DNA of 14,537 nt from the NCBI GenBank assembly GCA_030049955.1, contig JASIJX010000599.1, positions 1 to 14,537 on the forward strand. Reading direction: 5' to 3'. This DNA comes from Acidobacteriaceae bacterium (lineage in GTDB: Bacteria > Acidobacteriota > Terriglobia > Terriglobales > Acidobacteriaceae). Of this stretch, positions 1-7,433 are shown in pieces. The notes beneath the pieces were generated by a model. It did not search any database. It was not told the DNA's origin and was given only the letters and a program-made list of their open reading frames with translations. How positions within the stretch are numbered: position 1 is the stretch's first letter; each line of letters opens with the position of its first letter. A program made the position numbers and the translations under genes.

Positions 1-1141
1 CAGCCGATTCACTGACGCGATAGAACGCGCCCCGCAGGATAAGCAGGCTGGCCTGAATGAGCTGCGCAAGCAATGCTTCGCGACGGAGTCTGGCGCTCCC
101 GCACCTGCATCCGCATCGCCGACCCCGGCCCCGACTTCACCGGCTACCGAAGCTACAACGACGCAGGCCGAGATCGTGCTGTGGAAGTCGATTGAGAACA
201 GCACGAATCCTCGTGATTTCTCAGATTACTTGAAGCAATTTCCAAATGGAGTCTACGCCACCTTGGCGCATGATCGCTTAAATACCCTGGGAATGGAGAC
301 GAAGATGCTGCCATTCCCGCCAACAGATTCAGCAAATTTTACGAGTAAAACGCCATCGGTAGCGGAGGTAGATGAATTTCTTCATGATTACTGGGGGTAT
401 GATCCGAACCGCGTGTGGGAGGTCTGGTCAATTGAAAAGACGGCTTCGTCCGACGGGAGCCAAATTACGGTTTTGGTTGGCGAGCAGGGCAATGGTCAAG
501 TCACCAAGTTGACGCTCACACTCAGTGCAGATGGAGAGCACGTAACAACAAACGGCACGACACTTGATTTCGGAGCCCATCCGTTCGAGAGGACAGACGC
601 AGTAATTCGAAAGCGCGCGAACGGCCCGGCAATTGGTCCGAAAGACTCGCGACTTCAGATCGTCGAGTTTACCGACTTCACCTGTCTCCCATGCAGAGCT
701 GGACATTCAATTTTCAAAAATCTGCAGAAGGATTTTCCACAAGCGCGATTTGTGGTTGAGGCATACCCTCTGGCAACGGTCCACCCAATGGCGCTCACTG
801 CGGCACTGATCGGAACCTGTATTAGCGAGCAGAATGGAGCCGCGACGTTCTTCAAGTATATTGACGCAATTTTCAGTTCAAACCAGAATTTCGAGACTCG
901 GACAGATTGGAAGGTTCTTCAAAAGGCGGTAAAGGCATCCGGCGTAGAACAGGATCAGGTCTGGGCGTGCGCGAAGTCACCCGCGGCCAGAGCTGCGGTA
1001 GACGAATCAGTGCAGCTAGCTACGAATTTAGCCATAAGCTCTGTGCCTACGATTGTGATCGACGGAAGGTCAGTTCCAGAAGACATCCCGTATAACGTCC
1101 TAAAATCAATTGTCGCGTGGCAGATATCACTGGATAAATAG
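1..1141 (+). CDS. TPR-family secreted protein with C-terminal DsbA-like thioredoxin domain (5' end outside window)
   Basis: The frame beginning at base 2 is open from the left edge, so the gene is truncated at its 5' end and 379 residues are visible. The first visible residues (SRFTDAIERAPQDKQ, then QCFATE) are the end of the TPR block shared with the downstream paralogues, followed by an Ala/Pro/Ser/Thr linker and the W-K-S-I-E-N-S-T-N-P module. From about visible residue 208 the protein becomes a DsbA-like thioredoxin fold. It has an E-F-T-D-F-T strand, a C-L-P-C redox motif (visible residue 228, bases 683-694), an inserted helical region with a second Cys pair, and S-V-P-T-I-V-I-D-G-R with the expected cis-proline. 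The inferred role is thiol oxidation, reduction or isomerisation in the periplasm, with the TPR half as a protein-binding part. The signal peptide is not visible and is assumed from the paralogues. Confidence 0.88.
   Translation, partial: SRFTDAIERAPQDKQAGLNELRKQCFATESGAPAPASASPTPAPTSPATEATTTQAEIVLWKSIENSTNPRDFSDYLKQFPNGVYATLAHDRLNTLGMETKMLPFPPTDSANFTSKTPSVAEVDEFLHDYWGYDPNRVWEVWSIEKTASSDGSQITVLVGEQGNGQVTKLTLTLSADGEHVTTNGTTLDFGAHPFERTDAVIRKRANGPAIGPKDSRLQIVEFTDFTCLPCRAGHSIFKNLQKDFPQARFVVEAYPLATVHPMALTAALIGTCISEQNGAATFFKYIDAIFSSNQNFETRTDWKVLQKAVKASGVEQDQVWACAKSPAARAAVDESVQLATNLAISSVPTIVIDGRSVPEDIPYNVLKSIVAWQISLDK
155..204 (+). repeat. 50-nt segment identical to 5704-5753
   Basis: The segment starting ACAACGACGCAGGCCGAGAT and covering the T-T-Q-A-E-I-V-L-W-K-S-I-E-N-S coding stretch is identical base for base, including third codon positions, to 5704-5753 in the sixth paralogue. 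The versions in the other genes carry silent changes. This suggests recent duplication or gene conversion. Confidence 0.85.
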
Positions 1142-1156
1142 CGATCAGCGATCTCT

Positions 1157-1182
1157 TGCCATCGAAAAAACGATGCTTGGCA
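1157..1182 (+). other. Hairpin with A6 loop between the first two paralogues
   Basis: TGCCATCG (1157-1164) and CGAT plus GGCA (1171-1174, 1179-1182) can pair around an A-rich loop with a small bulge on the 3' side. No T-run follows, so it is not a standard intrinsic terminator. It may be an mRNA-processing or stabilising structure, or chance. The rest of the 108-base gap (1142-1249) shows no other structure or gene. Confidence 0.25.
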
Positions 1183-1249
1183 TACAGAGCTTTCGGAAGC
1201 CGATAAAGGATCTCGGTAGGGCAATCCATCAACGTGCAGGTACGGAACC

Positions 1250-2398
1250 ATGAAGAACGGAACGATTCTAAAATGTGTTGTCATCTGCTGCTGTGTTGTA
1301 GCGGCCTACGGCCAATCCCTATCGGGCTATGAGGCGCTAATCCAGCAGGGCAAAGCGCAGTTGCAGGCCGGCCATGCCGACGAGGCGCTGGCCACGGGCG
1401 AGCAGGCGATTAAGCTCGACGCAAGGAACTGGGAAGGCTACGCTCTCGCTGGCGGCGCGTTGATGAACCTGAAGCGCTACGACGAGGCCATCAATCGTCT
1501 GACGGATGCTATTGAGCGCGCGCCGCAGGACAAGCAAGCTGGTTTGAGCGGACTGCGCCGGCAATGCTTCGCTGCAGAGTCGGGCAATCCGCCGCCTTCG
1601 TCCGCTTCGGCACCGGCAGCGGCCAGCTCCTCCGCGCCAGAAGCCACAACCACGCAGGCCGAGATCGTGCTGTGGAAGACGATTGAGAACAGCACCAATC
1701 CGGAGGATTTTCAAACCTACCTCAATCAATACCCGAACGGAGCGTTTGCGGCGATGGCCCAGCGGCGCCTAAATGAAACCAAACAGCAGGCCGAAGCCTC
1801 GGCCGAAGATGCAAAGGCCCAGCAAGCCGCCGCGGCATGGCAGAAAACGGGATTGGAGGCAGCCAAGGTCGGCAAATTGAAGGACGGGACGCAAGTCATC
1901 CTTCTGCCGAATGGGACCTTCGCACAGGTCAAACATCATAATCCCGAGCCTATGTATGGTATTGCCGCAGTCGACCAGTATCAGGGGCAGCCGGCGCTCA
2001 GTTTTGACGTGGGGTATTACTGCATCCAAGCGAAAACAGCATGGATGGGATTTGGTGTTGGTGGAGTCTATGACGTCTGTTCATCGGGCAAGATCTACGT
2101 CACGGATCAAAATGTCGCGTATCAAAGCAACAAGGGTAAGCTTGAGTTCTCGTCTCCACGATCCGCAGTCGCGGTCAAGGACGAGGGTGGACGTCAGGGA
2201 GATACCTTCAGTGTCTATGACGATCAGGGGAAGCGGTACCGTTTTGGCAGCCCAAAGTTCGATTCGCCATACATGATGTTTCTCCAGGCGGCAATCGCGG
2301 ATTTCCCAACAACACGTATTTACGTGCAGGATGAGATCGCTAAAGCACAGGCCGCGCAGGCCGCAAATAGCGCTTCCTCAGCCGGGGGAACGAAATGA
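1250..2398 (+). CDS. Secreted TPR-family protein with C-terminal PH/GRAM-like beta domain
   Basis: This is a 382-residue protein starting at ATG 1250. Residues 1-22 are a signal peptide (hydrophobic, Cys-rich VVICCCVVAAYG). Residues 26-92 hold two TPR-like helical hairpins (LIQQGKAQL, EQAIKLDA, WEGYALAGGALMNL), followed by R-Q-C-F-A-A-E at 104-110. A Pro/Ser/Ala linker covers 112-130, the W-K-T-I-E-N-S-T-N-P module 136-175, and an Ala/Gln/Glu-rich probable coiled coil 178-200. The rest, about 205-360, is beta-rich and looks like a PH/GRAM-like fold: a C-S-S-G-K-I-Y-V-T-D core strand pair near 277-286, then F-S-S-P-R and a K-R-Y-R-F strand. The PH/GRAM assignment is by pattern only. The gene overlaps the next one by 4 bp (ATGA), so the two are probably translationally coupled. 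Function is unknown; it is likely a periplasmic binding or scaffold protein. Confidence 0.9.
   Translation: MKNGTILKCVVICCCVVAAYGQSLSGYEALIQQGKAQLQAGHADEALATGEQAIKLDARNWEGYALAGGALMNLKRYDEAINRLTDAIERAPQDKQAGLSGLRRQCFAAESGNPPPSSASAPAAASSSAPEATTTQAEIVLWKTIENSTNPEDFQTYLNQYPNGAFAAMAQRRLNETKQQAEASAEDAKAQQAAAAWQKTGLEAAKVGKLKDGTQVILLPNGTFAQVKHHNPEPMYGIAAVDQYQGQPALSFDVGYYCIQAKTAWMGFGVGGVYDVCSSGKIYVTDQNVAYQSNKGKLEFSSPRSAVAVKDEGGRQGDTFSVYDDQGKRYRFGSPKFDSPYMMFLQAAIADFPTTRIYVQDEIAKAQAAQAANSASSAGGTK
1343..1372 (+). repeat. 30-nt TPR-encoding segment identical to 5401-5430
   Basis: The bases encoding Q-Q-G-K-A-Q-L-Q-A-G match 5401-5430 exactly. They match 3384-3413 with two differences, while 2491-2520 and the 4405-4434 copy are more diverged. 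It is a DNA-level trace of the tandem duplication. Confidence 0.8.
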
Positions 2399-3234
2399 AA
2401 CATCTGGCTCAGTTGATTTTCTGCGTCGCCGTTTTTTCCTGCGGCGTCGCTGCCTCCGCACAATCCGCAGCCGGGTACAACAACCTCATCCAGCAGGGCA
2501 AAGCGCAGCTGCAGACGGGGCACCCGGACCAAGCTCTCGCCAGCGGCGAGCAGGCGATCAAGCTCGACACAAAAGATTGGGAGGGCTACGCACTGGCCGG
2601 TGGTGCACTGATGAACCTGAAGCACTACGAAGAAGCAGCAGACAGGTTGAGCGAAGCAATTGACCGAGCGCCGGTGAATAAAGAGGAGGGGCTGCGTGGT
2701 GTGCGCCGCCAATGCTTCGCTGCGGAATTAGGAGCCTTCGCACCTGCAGGACGCGCTTCCGCGGCAGCTGACTCGACGACTGAGTCCACAACCACACAAG
2801 CCGAGATTGTGCTTTGGAAATCAATCGAAGACAGCACCAATCCGGATGATTTTCAGGTGTATCTGAGCCAATATCCGAACGGCGCTTTTGCCGCACTTGC
2901 CAGGCACCGCATGGAACAGACCCCGGAGGCGAAACAAGAACGAGCCGAGAGAGTTCAACAACTGCTCCTGGAGGCGAGCGCCCTTTGGGCCAAGGGAGAC
3001 AAGAAGGGGGCTCTGGCGGCGCTGGATCATGCGATTGCCGCCGACCCAGCCTCTACGGATGCCTTCGCTCTGAAGGGTAAATTTTTGCTCCAGAGTGCCA
3101 CCTACGATTTTACGGCGGGCAAAATTGTGTACTCGCCTGAATGTATATCTGCCTTGCAGAAGTATCTTGCCTTGTCTCCTGGAGACAACAGTTCTTTTGC
3201 CGAGTTGGCTCGCGAGGTCGTGGCGAAACAATAG
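2395..3234 (+). CDS. Secreted TPR-family protein with a second, C-terminal TPR region
   Basis: The product has 279 residues. ATG 2395 overlaps the preceding stop (ATGA). The signal peptide is residues 1-22 (cleavage near A-S-A/Q), the constant TPR block is 28-95, CFAAE is at 107-111, a short Ala/Ser/Thr linker follows, and the W-K-S-I-E-D-S-T-N-P module spans 140-173. The C-terminal part (about 178-279) is helical and TPR-like: L-W-A-K-G-D-K-K-G-A-L-A-A-L-D-H-A-I, then D-P-A-S-T-D-A-F-A-L-K-G-K-F, ending in a helix pair around A-L-Q-K-Y-L-A-L-S-P-G-D. The payload is therefore more TPR rather than an enzyme or beta domain. It is probably a periplasmic protein-interaction adaptor; partners are unknown. 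Confidence 0.9.
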   Translation: MKHLAQLIFCVAVFSCGVAASAQSAAGYNNLIQQGKAQLQTGHPDQALASGEQAIKLDTKDWEGYALAGGALMNLKHYEEAADRLSEAIDRAPVNKEEGLRGVRRQCFAAELGAFAPAGRASAAADSTTESTTTQAEIVLWKSIEDSTNPDDFQVYLSQYPNGAFAALARHRMEQTPEAKQERAERVQQLLLEASALWAKGDKKGALAALDHAIAADPASTDAFALKGKFLLQSATYDFTAGKIVYSPECISALQKYLALSPGDNSSFAELAREVVAKQ

Positions 3235-3287
3235 TATCTGGTGACGAGGGAATCTTGGTTCATTCGCCTTTAAAGAAGGATCTGAAC

Positions 3288-4259
3288 ATGAGCGCGAAGC
3301 GTGCAGCGGCTCTAGTTAATTGCGTGGTCTTTCTGTGCTGCTCCCTGGCTGTATGCGGCCAGTCCGGCTACGAGGTGCTGATTCAGCAAGGCAAAGCGCA
3401 GTTGCAGGCCGGTCACGCCGATCAGGCCTTGGCCAGCGGCGAACAGGCGATCAAGCTCGATGCGAAGAATTGGGAGGGCTACGCACTGGCCGGCGGCGCG
3501 CTGATGAATCTCAAGCGCTATGATGAGGCGATCACCGAGTTCAGTGACGCTATCGAGCGGGCGACCCAGGACAAGCAGGCCGGCCTGAGCGAACTACGCA
3601 GGCAATGCTTTGCAGCGGAGTCGGGCGGCCCAACACCTGCCTCTACGCCGACAGCGCCAACGACAAGTCCCACGACACCCGAGGCCACAACCACGCAGGC
3701 CGAGATCGTACTGTGGAAGTCGATTGAAAATAGCACTAATCCCGGAGATTTTCAGGGCTACTTAAGCCAGTATCCCGGCGGCGCGTTTGCAGTTCTCGCT
3801 CGCCAGCATCTTGCTGATCTGAATTCTCCTACATCGAAAATTAAGAATCTCATGGGCGAGTGTCAGAATTTGATGATGCAGACCCGGAGCCAAAACTCTA
3901 CCGTTCAAATACGCGACCGTAAGGAGTTCGATGCATTTGCTGATGCGGAGAAGATCAAGGACCCGCAGCAACAGACGTCAGCTTTCAGGGGATTTCTAGC
4001 CAAGTATCCGAATTCTGTAGTTCGTGAATCTGTGCTCGAATCGCTATTCGCGCTTGACGTGAAACTTAAATCGAATGATGCCGCACTCACCGACGACGAA
4101 TCGATCCTCAGTACAGAACCTTCCGATCGGCGTGCTCTATTTATAGCCGGGTACCTATACAACCTAAAGTCACAAGCAGAATCCGACCCTGCCAAAAAAC
4201 GAGAATTCCAATCCAAAGCTGTCGCGTTGTTACAGCGGTGTGTCCCTGGAGGAAATTGA
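3288..4259 (+). CDS. Secreted TPR-family protein with helical C-terminal domain of unknown function
   Basis: ATG 3288 is chosen over the in-frame upstream position 3141. It has AGAAGGA upstream (3274-3280) and begins a proper signal peptide (MSAKRAAALVNCVVFLCC, cleavage near C-G-Q), whereas 3141 lies inside the previous gene. The product has 323 residues. The constant TPR block is 27-95, CFAAE is at 107-111, a Thr/Pro-rich linker covers 113-131, and the W-K-S-I-E-N-S-T-N-P module spans 140-178. The remaining 145 residues look all-helical, with a TPR-like half (F-R-G-F-L-A-K-Y-P-N-S, later D-R-R-A-L-F-I-A-G-Y-L-Y). They contain two Cys, at the start (G-E-C-Q) and the end (L-Q-R-C-V-P) of the domain. 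No catalytic motif was recognised. The next gene starts 1 bp after the stop. Confidence 0.89.
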   Translation: MSAKRAAALVNCVVFLCCSLAVCGQSGYEVLIQQGKAQLQAGHADQALASGEQAIKLDAKNWEGYALAGGALMNLKRYDEAITEFSDAIERATQDKQAGLSELRRQCFAAESGGPTPASTPTAPTTSPTTPEATTTQAEIVLWKSIENSTNPGDFQGYLSQYPGGAFAVLARQHLADLNSPTSKIKNLMGECQNLMMQTRSQNSTVQIRDRKEFDAFADAEKIKDPQQQTSAFRGFLAKYPNSVVRESVLESLFALDVKLKSNDAALTDDESILSTEPSDRRALFIAGYLYNLKSQAESDPAKKREFQSKAVALLQRCVPGGN

Positions 4260-4260
4260 A

Positions 4261-5295
4261 ATGCTCGCAACGATCCCTAAAAAGAAGTCGCAAGATTGCC
4301 CAAGAGTCAGCTTGACGCGGCTGGCACTCTATACGTTGATTGCGCTCAGTTTTTTTCTGAGTGTTAGTTACGCACAATCAAGTCCTCCCAATGACTCATT
4401 GATTCGCCAGGGCAAAGAGCAGTTGCAGGCGGGCCGCGCCGACCAGGCGTTGGCTGCGGGAGAGCAGGCCATCAAGCTCGACGCCAAAAATTGGGAGGGC
4501 TACGCGCTGGCCGGTGTGGCGTTGCTGAAACTCCAACGCTACGACGAGGCCATTAATCGTCTGACGGACGCCATCGAGCGGGCACCGCAGGAAAAGCAGC
4601 TTCGTCTGAGCGCACTGCGCAAGGAATGCTTTGCGGCCGAGTGGGCTAGCGCGGCGCCACAACCCGCCGCAGGGGGCGCGGCGGCTCCGCCACCAATGCC
4701 GGCTGGGCAAAGCCCAGCCCCCGCGCAGGCCGCGATTGCGCCGCAGGCGCCGCAGACGACCACGGCACAATCGCCGGCATCCGCAGCAGAGATCCTGTCC
4801 TGGATCAGCCTGCACCTCGATGGCATATCCTTTCCGTCCACGCTGACGGGCGACAAGAAACACCAGCAGACCGCAAAGAGGGATATACGCATGAGCATGG
4901 TCTACCAAGGGTGCCTCGTTTACTTCTCGATGCTGAATGGGACCCTTTATTCGAATCCAACGTCGGGGAAAGCTTTATATTCGGTCACCAACGACACCAT
5001 ATCCTTGCTGGACCTCTCAAAGGGGACCCCCGACAAGATTGCGGCCGGTGCGAATGCTACAACGGGTGACATCGAGCTGAGCATCCCGTTCACTCAGCCC
5101 ATTCCCACCGTCTACGAAGTGGACGATACAAACCCAGACTCGGCACCCGACTACGCAAATCTTACAGCGGAAGACAAGCTCGTGATCGGCTTTGCCACGC
5201 AGGAGATGGCTAACCGCCAGGCCAAAGCCTGGCACGACGCGATTGTTGGCTGCAAGGCACAGGCCGCTCCGGCTGCTCCAGAAAATCTTTATTAG
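4261..5295 (+). CDS. Secreted TPR-family protein lacking the W-K-S-I-E-N module, with C-terminal Trp-to-Cys beta domain
   Basis: ATG 4261 is preferred to GTG 4240 because GGAGG (4249-4253) sits 7 bases before it; GTG 4240 lies in the previous gene. The product has 344 residues. The signal peptide is longer than in its siblings (a basic start, then LALYTLIALSFFLSVSYAQS to about residue 39). The TPR block (46-110) is the most diverged of the set, with K-E-C-F-A-A-E at 121-127. A long Ala/Pro/Gln linker (128-175) leads directly into a different domain, so the W-K-S-I-E-N module is absent. Residues 176-330 begin E-I-L-S-W-I-S-L-H-L, contain G-C-L-V-Y-F and beta strands, and end with W-H-D-A-I-V-G-C. 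The protein stops at E-N-L-Y. The same domain plan recurs in the genes at 5305 and 11887. Function is unknown. Confidence 0.88.
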   Translation: MLATIPKKKSQDCPRVSLTRLALYTLIALSFFLSVSYAQSSPPNDSLIRQGKEQLQAGRADQALAAGEQAIKLDAKNWEGYALAGVALLKLQRYDEAINRLTDAIERAPQEKQLRLSALRKECFAAEWASAAPQPAAGGAAAPPPMPAGQSPAPAQAAIAPQAPQTTTAQSPASAAEILSWISLHLDGISFPSTLTGDKKHQQTAKRDIRMSMVYQGCLVYFSMLNGTLYSNPTSGKALYSVTNDTISLLDLSKGTPDKIAAGANATTGDIELSIPFTQPIPTVYEVDDTNPDSAPDYANLTAEDKLVIGFATQEMANRQAKAWHDAIVGCKAQAAPAAPENLY

Positions 5296-5304
5296 AGGTC
5301 GATC

Positions 5305-7386
5305 ATGCTGAAGAGGATATTAGCTTCGACTGTCCTGGTCGCCATCGTTGGCGCGGTAAACGCCATGGCGCAAGGAGCTGCTGGTTATGAGGCGCTGATT
5401 CAGCAGGGCAAAGCGCAGTTGCAGGCCGGCAGTGCCGACCAGTCTCTGTCCACAGCTGAGCAGGCCATCAAGCTCGACGCTAAGAATTGGGAGGGATACG
5501 CGCTGGCCGGCGGGGCGCTGATGAACCTGAAGCGGTACGACCAGGCGATCACACGTTTCGGCGACGCCATGGAACGCGCGCCCCAGGACAAGCAGGCTGG
5601 GCTGAGCGAGCTGCGTAAGCAATGCTTTGCCGCTGAGGCAGGCGGTTCGGCGCCTACGACCGCACCTTCTGCGCCAGCAGAGAGCTCGCCGACGCCGGAA
5701 GCCACAACGACGCAGGCCGAGATCGTGCTGTGGAAGTCGATTGAGAACAGCACCAACGCCGGAGATTTTCAAAGTTATCTCGGGCAGTATCCCAATGGCG
5801 CCTTTACTGCGTTGGCGAGGCACCGTCTCGACGAGCTTAACTGGAACTCGATTCAAAATAGCAGCAATCCGGCGGATTTCCAGTCTTACCTGGCGCAATT
5901 TCCTCAGGGCGAGTTTGCTGCACTTGCTACCGCGCGCCTGAGTAGCGTGAGCGCCCGGGCGGCAGTGGGAACCACGTTCCAAGCGCAATTGGCGTGGCTG
6001 ACGCAGGAGGTTGCGGCTAATAGCAAAGCGCAGTTCTTCTTCCTCTATCGGGTTGCCAATCCCTGGGGCCTGGCCAACAAAGCGAATCCCAATAAACCAG
6101 CAGGAAAGCCAGGAACATGGACGCAGGCAATCGCAGGGTTTCAAGACTGCGTCCTCGAAGTAAGCCAACACGAGGACAGACCGAATAGCTCGAACTATTA
6201 CCCGCTCCAGCTCGATAGTTTGGCGCACATCCCTCTCGTGCAGCTTGATCCGGCCCGGATTCGCACCGTCGATGTGACCGATCAGCGGGACGTGAACGGT
6301 TACTCAGGTATGAATGGGTGGATCATTATCCTGCCTGCAGTTTCCGGCGCAAAGCCTATTACGAGTTCATGGCAGGACCGCACCGGTAAGAACTTAAGCA
6401 AGTCGAGTGCCGGCACTGAGCATCTCGCGGCCTATGGTCTCGTAGTGAATGACGCGAGCGTCGCGCCCAAGGCAGCCGATCTGTTGAAGCAAATGGTTCA
6501 GGCATGTAAAGCAGCCGAGACCGGAACCGTCGTTGCGAGCACAGTTCCTTCGCCAGCGCTGGCTGCGGCCCCCTCGCCGGTACAGCCTCAGACGCCGGCT
6601 GAGAGTGCTCCCGCGCAGGCAGCAACTCCGGAAAGCGTGCCAGCAGCGGACGCAGCGAACGGCGAGGCTGAGGTAGCGGCGACAGCATCGCCGGCAACGC
6701 CCGCGCCGGCAGCAGCACCAACGCCTGCGCCGGCAGCAACGCCTGCTGCGGCGCCGGCCAATCCCCCGTTTGGCGCTGCCCCGGCCGCGGCAGGAGAACT
6801 CCCGGGCCAGAGCGAAACGGTTGGAGTAACCATCGCAATGCTGCCGGATCCGCCCAAATCCCCGGATCTACCTCTGGCCAAAATCAGCGGCCCTACGTTC
6901 ACACAGACTCTCCAGTGGATGGCCGAGACAGCACCGCAAAATTCCAGCCCCGAGACGCATGACGATTTTGCCGTGGCGACTTACATCGTCCTCGGCAGCA
7001 CGTGTTCCAAGACCGGATTCGAATTCGTGTTGCTTCACAACCGGAAAGCCTTCTCGTGGAGTACAGACTGGATCACGGTCGATCTTGGCGGGATCGACCC
7101 GGGGAGCATTGTTCCAAGCGGCTCCGGTGTCACATTTGGTTCGGCAAAACCACAGATAGTTCAGATCGCCGATCACCACGGACCCCATTCGGATACAGAG
7201 GGAAGGTCGGCAGCGGACATCATCAAAGCGCACGTTCAGGGCAAGACGTTCAAAACAGTCCTGGTGAACAACTACCTGCTTCAGTTCGGCACACCTGAAT
7301 ACGCAGTCCGCTTCGCCAATGCACTCAAGCATGCAGTGCAGGTGTGCGGCGGTACGTCGGCAACGCCGGCGGGGCAGCTATTTTAA
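5305..7386 (+). CDS. Large secreted TPR-family protein with doubled W-K-S-I-E-N module and two Trp-to-Cys beta domains
   Basis: The product has 693 residues and starts 9 bp after the previous stop. The signal peptide is 1-23 (cleavage near A-M-A/Q). The TPR block is 28-95 and CFAAE is at 107-111. Two copies of the W-x-S-I-x-N-S-x-N module sit back to back (143-175 and 180-212). The first beta domain runs about 220-402, from L-A-W-L-T-Q-E-V through D-C-V-L-E-V to M-V-Q-A-C-K. A 100-residue Ala/Pro linker (about 405-505) separates it from the second beta domain (about 525-681), which runs from T-L-Q-W-M-A through T-D-W-I-T-V-D-L-G-G-I-D-P to H-A-V-Q-V-C. The C-terminus is G-Q-L-F. The protein looks like a long periplasmic or cell-envelope scaffold. 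The internal duplications are the only ones in the array. Confidence 0.9.
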   Translation: MLKRILASTVLVAIVGAVNAMAQGAAGYEALIQQGKAQLQAGSADQSLSTAEQAIKLDAKNWEGYALAGGALMNLKRYDQAITRFGDAMERAPQDKQAGLSELRKQCFAAEAGGSAPTTAPSAPAESSPTPEATTTQAEIVLWKSIENSTNAGDFQSYLGQYPNGAFTALARHRLDELNWNSIQNSSNPADFQSYLAQFPQGEFAALATARLSSVSARAAVGTTFQAQLAWLTQEVAANSKAQFFFLYRVANPWGLANKANPNKPAGKPGTWTQAIAGFQDCVLEVSQHEDRPNSSNYYPLQLDSLAHIPLVQLDPARIRTVDVTDQRDVNGYSGMNGWIIILPAVSGAKPITSSWQDRTGKNLSKSSAGTEHLAAYGLVVNDASVAPKAADLLKQMVQACKAAETGTVVASTVPSPALAAAPSPVQPQTPAESAPAQAATPESVPAADAANGEAEVAATASPATPAPAAAPTPAPAATPAAAPANPPFGAAPAAAGELPGQSETVGVTIAMLPDPPKSPDLPLAKISGPTFTQTLQWMAETAPQNSSPETHDDFAVATYIVLGSTCSKTGFEFVLLHNRKAFSWSTDWITVDLGGIDPGSIVPSGSGVTFGSAKPQIVQIADHHGPHSDTEGRSAADIIKAHVQGKTFKTVLVNNYLLQFGTPEYAVRFANALKHAVQVCGGTSATPAGQLF
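5704..5753 (+). repeat. 50-nt segment identical to 155-204
   Basis: This is the second copy of the exact 50-base match to the first paralogue, about 5.5 kb downstream in the same orientation. It could act as a substrate for recombination that would delete or swap the intervening genes. Confidence 0.85.
6697..6765 (+). repeat. Imperfect Ala/Pro codon repeat in the linker of the 693-residue protein
   Basis: GC-rich units of the form ACGCC(C/T)GCGCCGGCAGCA recur imperfectly and encode P-A-P-A-A-A-P-T and P-A-P-A-A-T-P-A. This is low-complexity linker DNA, prone to slippage. Confidence 0.6.
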
Positions 7387-7433
7387 CGCGCATGCAATGG
7401 GAAGCTGCTTCACAATTTTTGGGGTAACTCCGC

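Noticed and set aside
155..5753. CRISPR or transposon origin of the repeated segments
   Set aside because: The repeats are in-frame protein-coding segments within paralogues, with no regular spacers, terminal inverted repeats or transposase.
5320..6228. Minus-strand ORF of 302 residues opposite the 5305 gene
   Set aside because: Arg/Leu-rich shadow of a GC-rich coding region; similar shadows occur opposite every paralogue, which tracks the repeat rather than a gene.
1..7386. Polymorphic toxin array (constant front, variable toxic tip)
   Set aside because: The layout is similar, but no immunity genes sit between members, no nuclease or deaminase motif is seen and signal peptides are simple Sec types.
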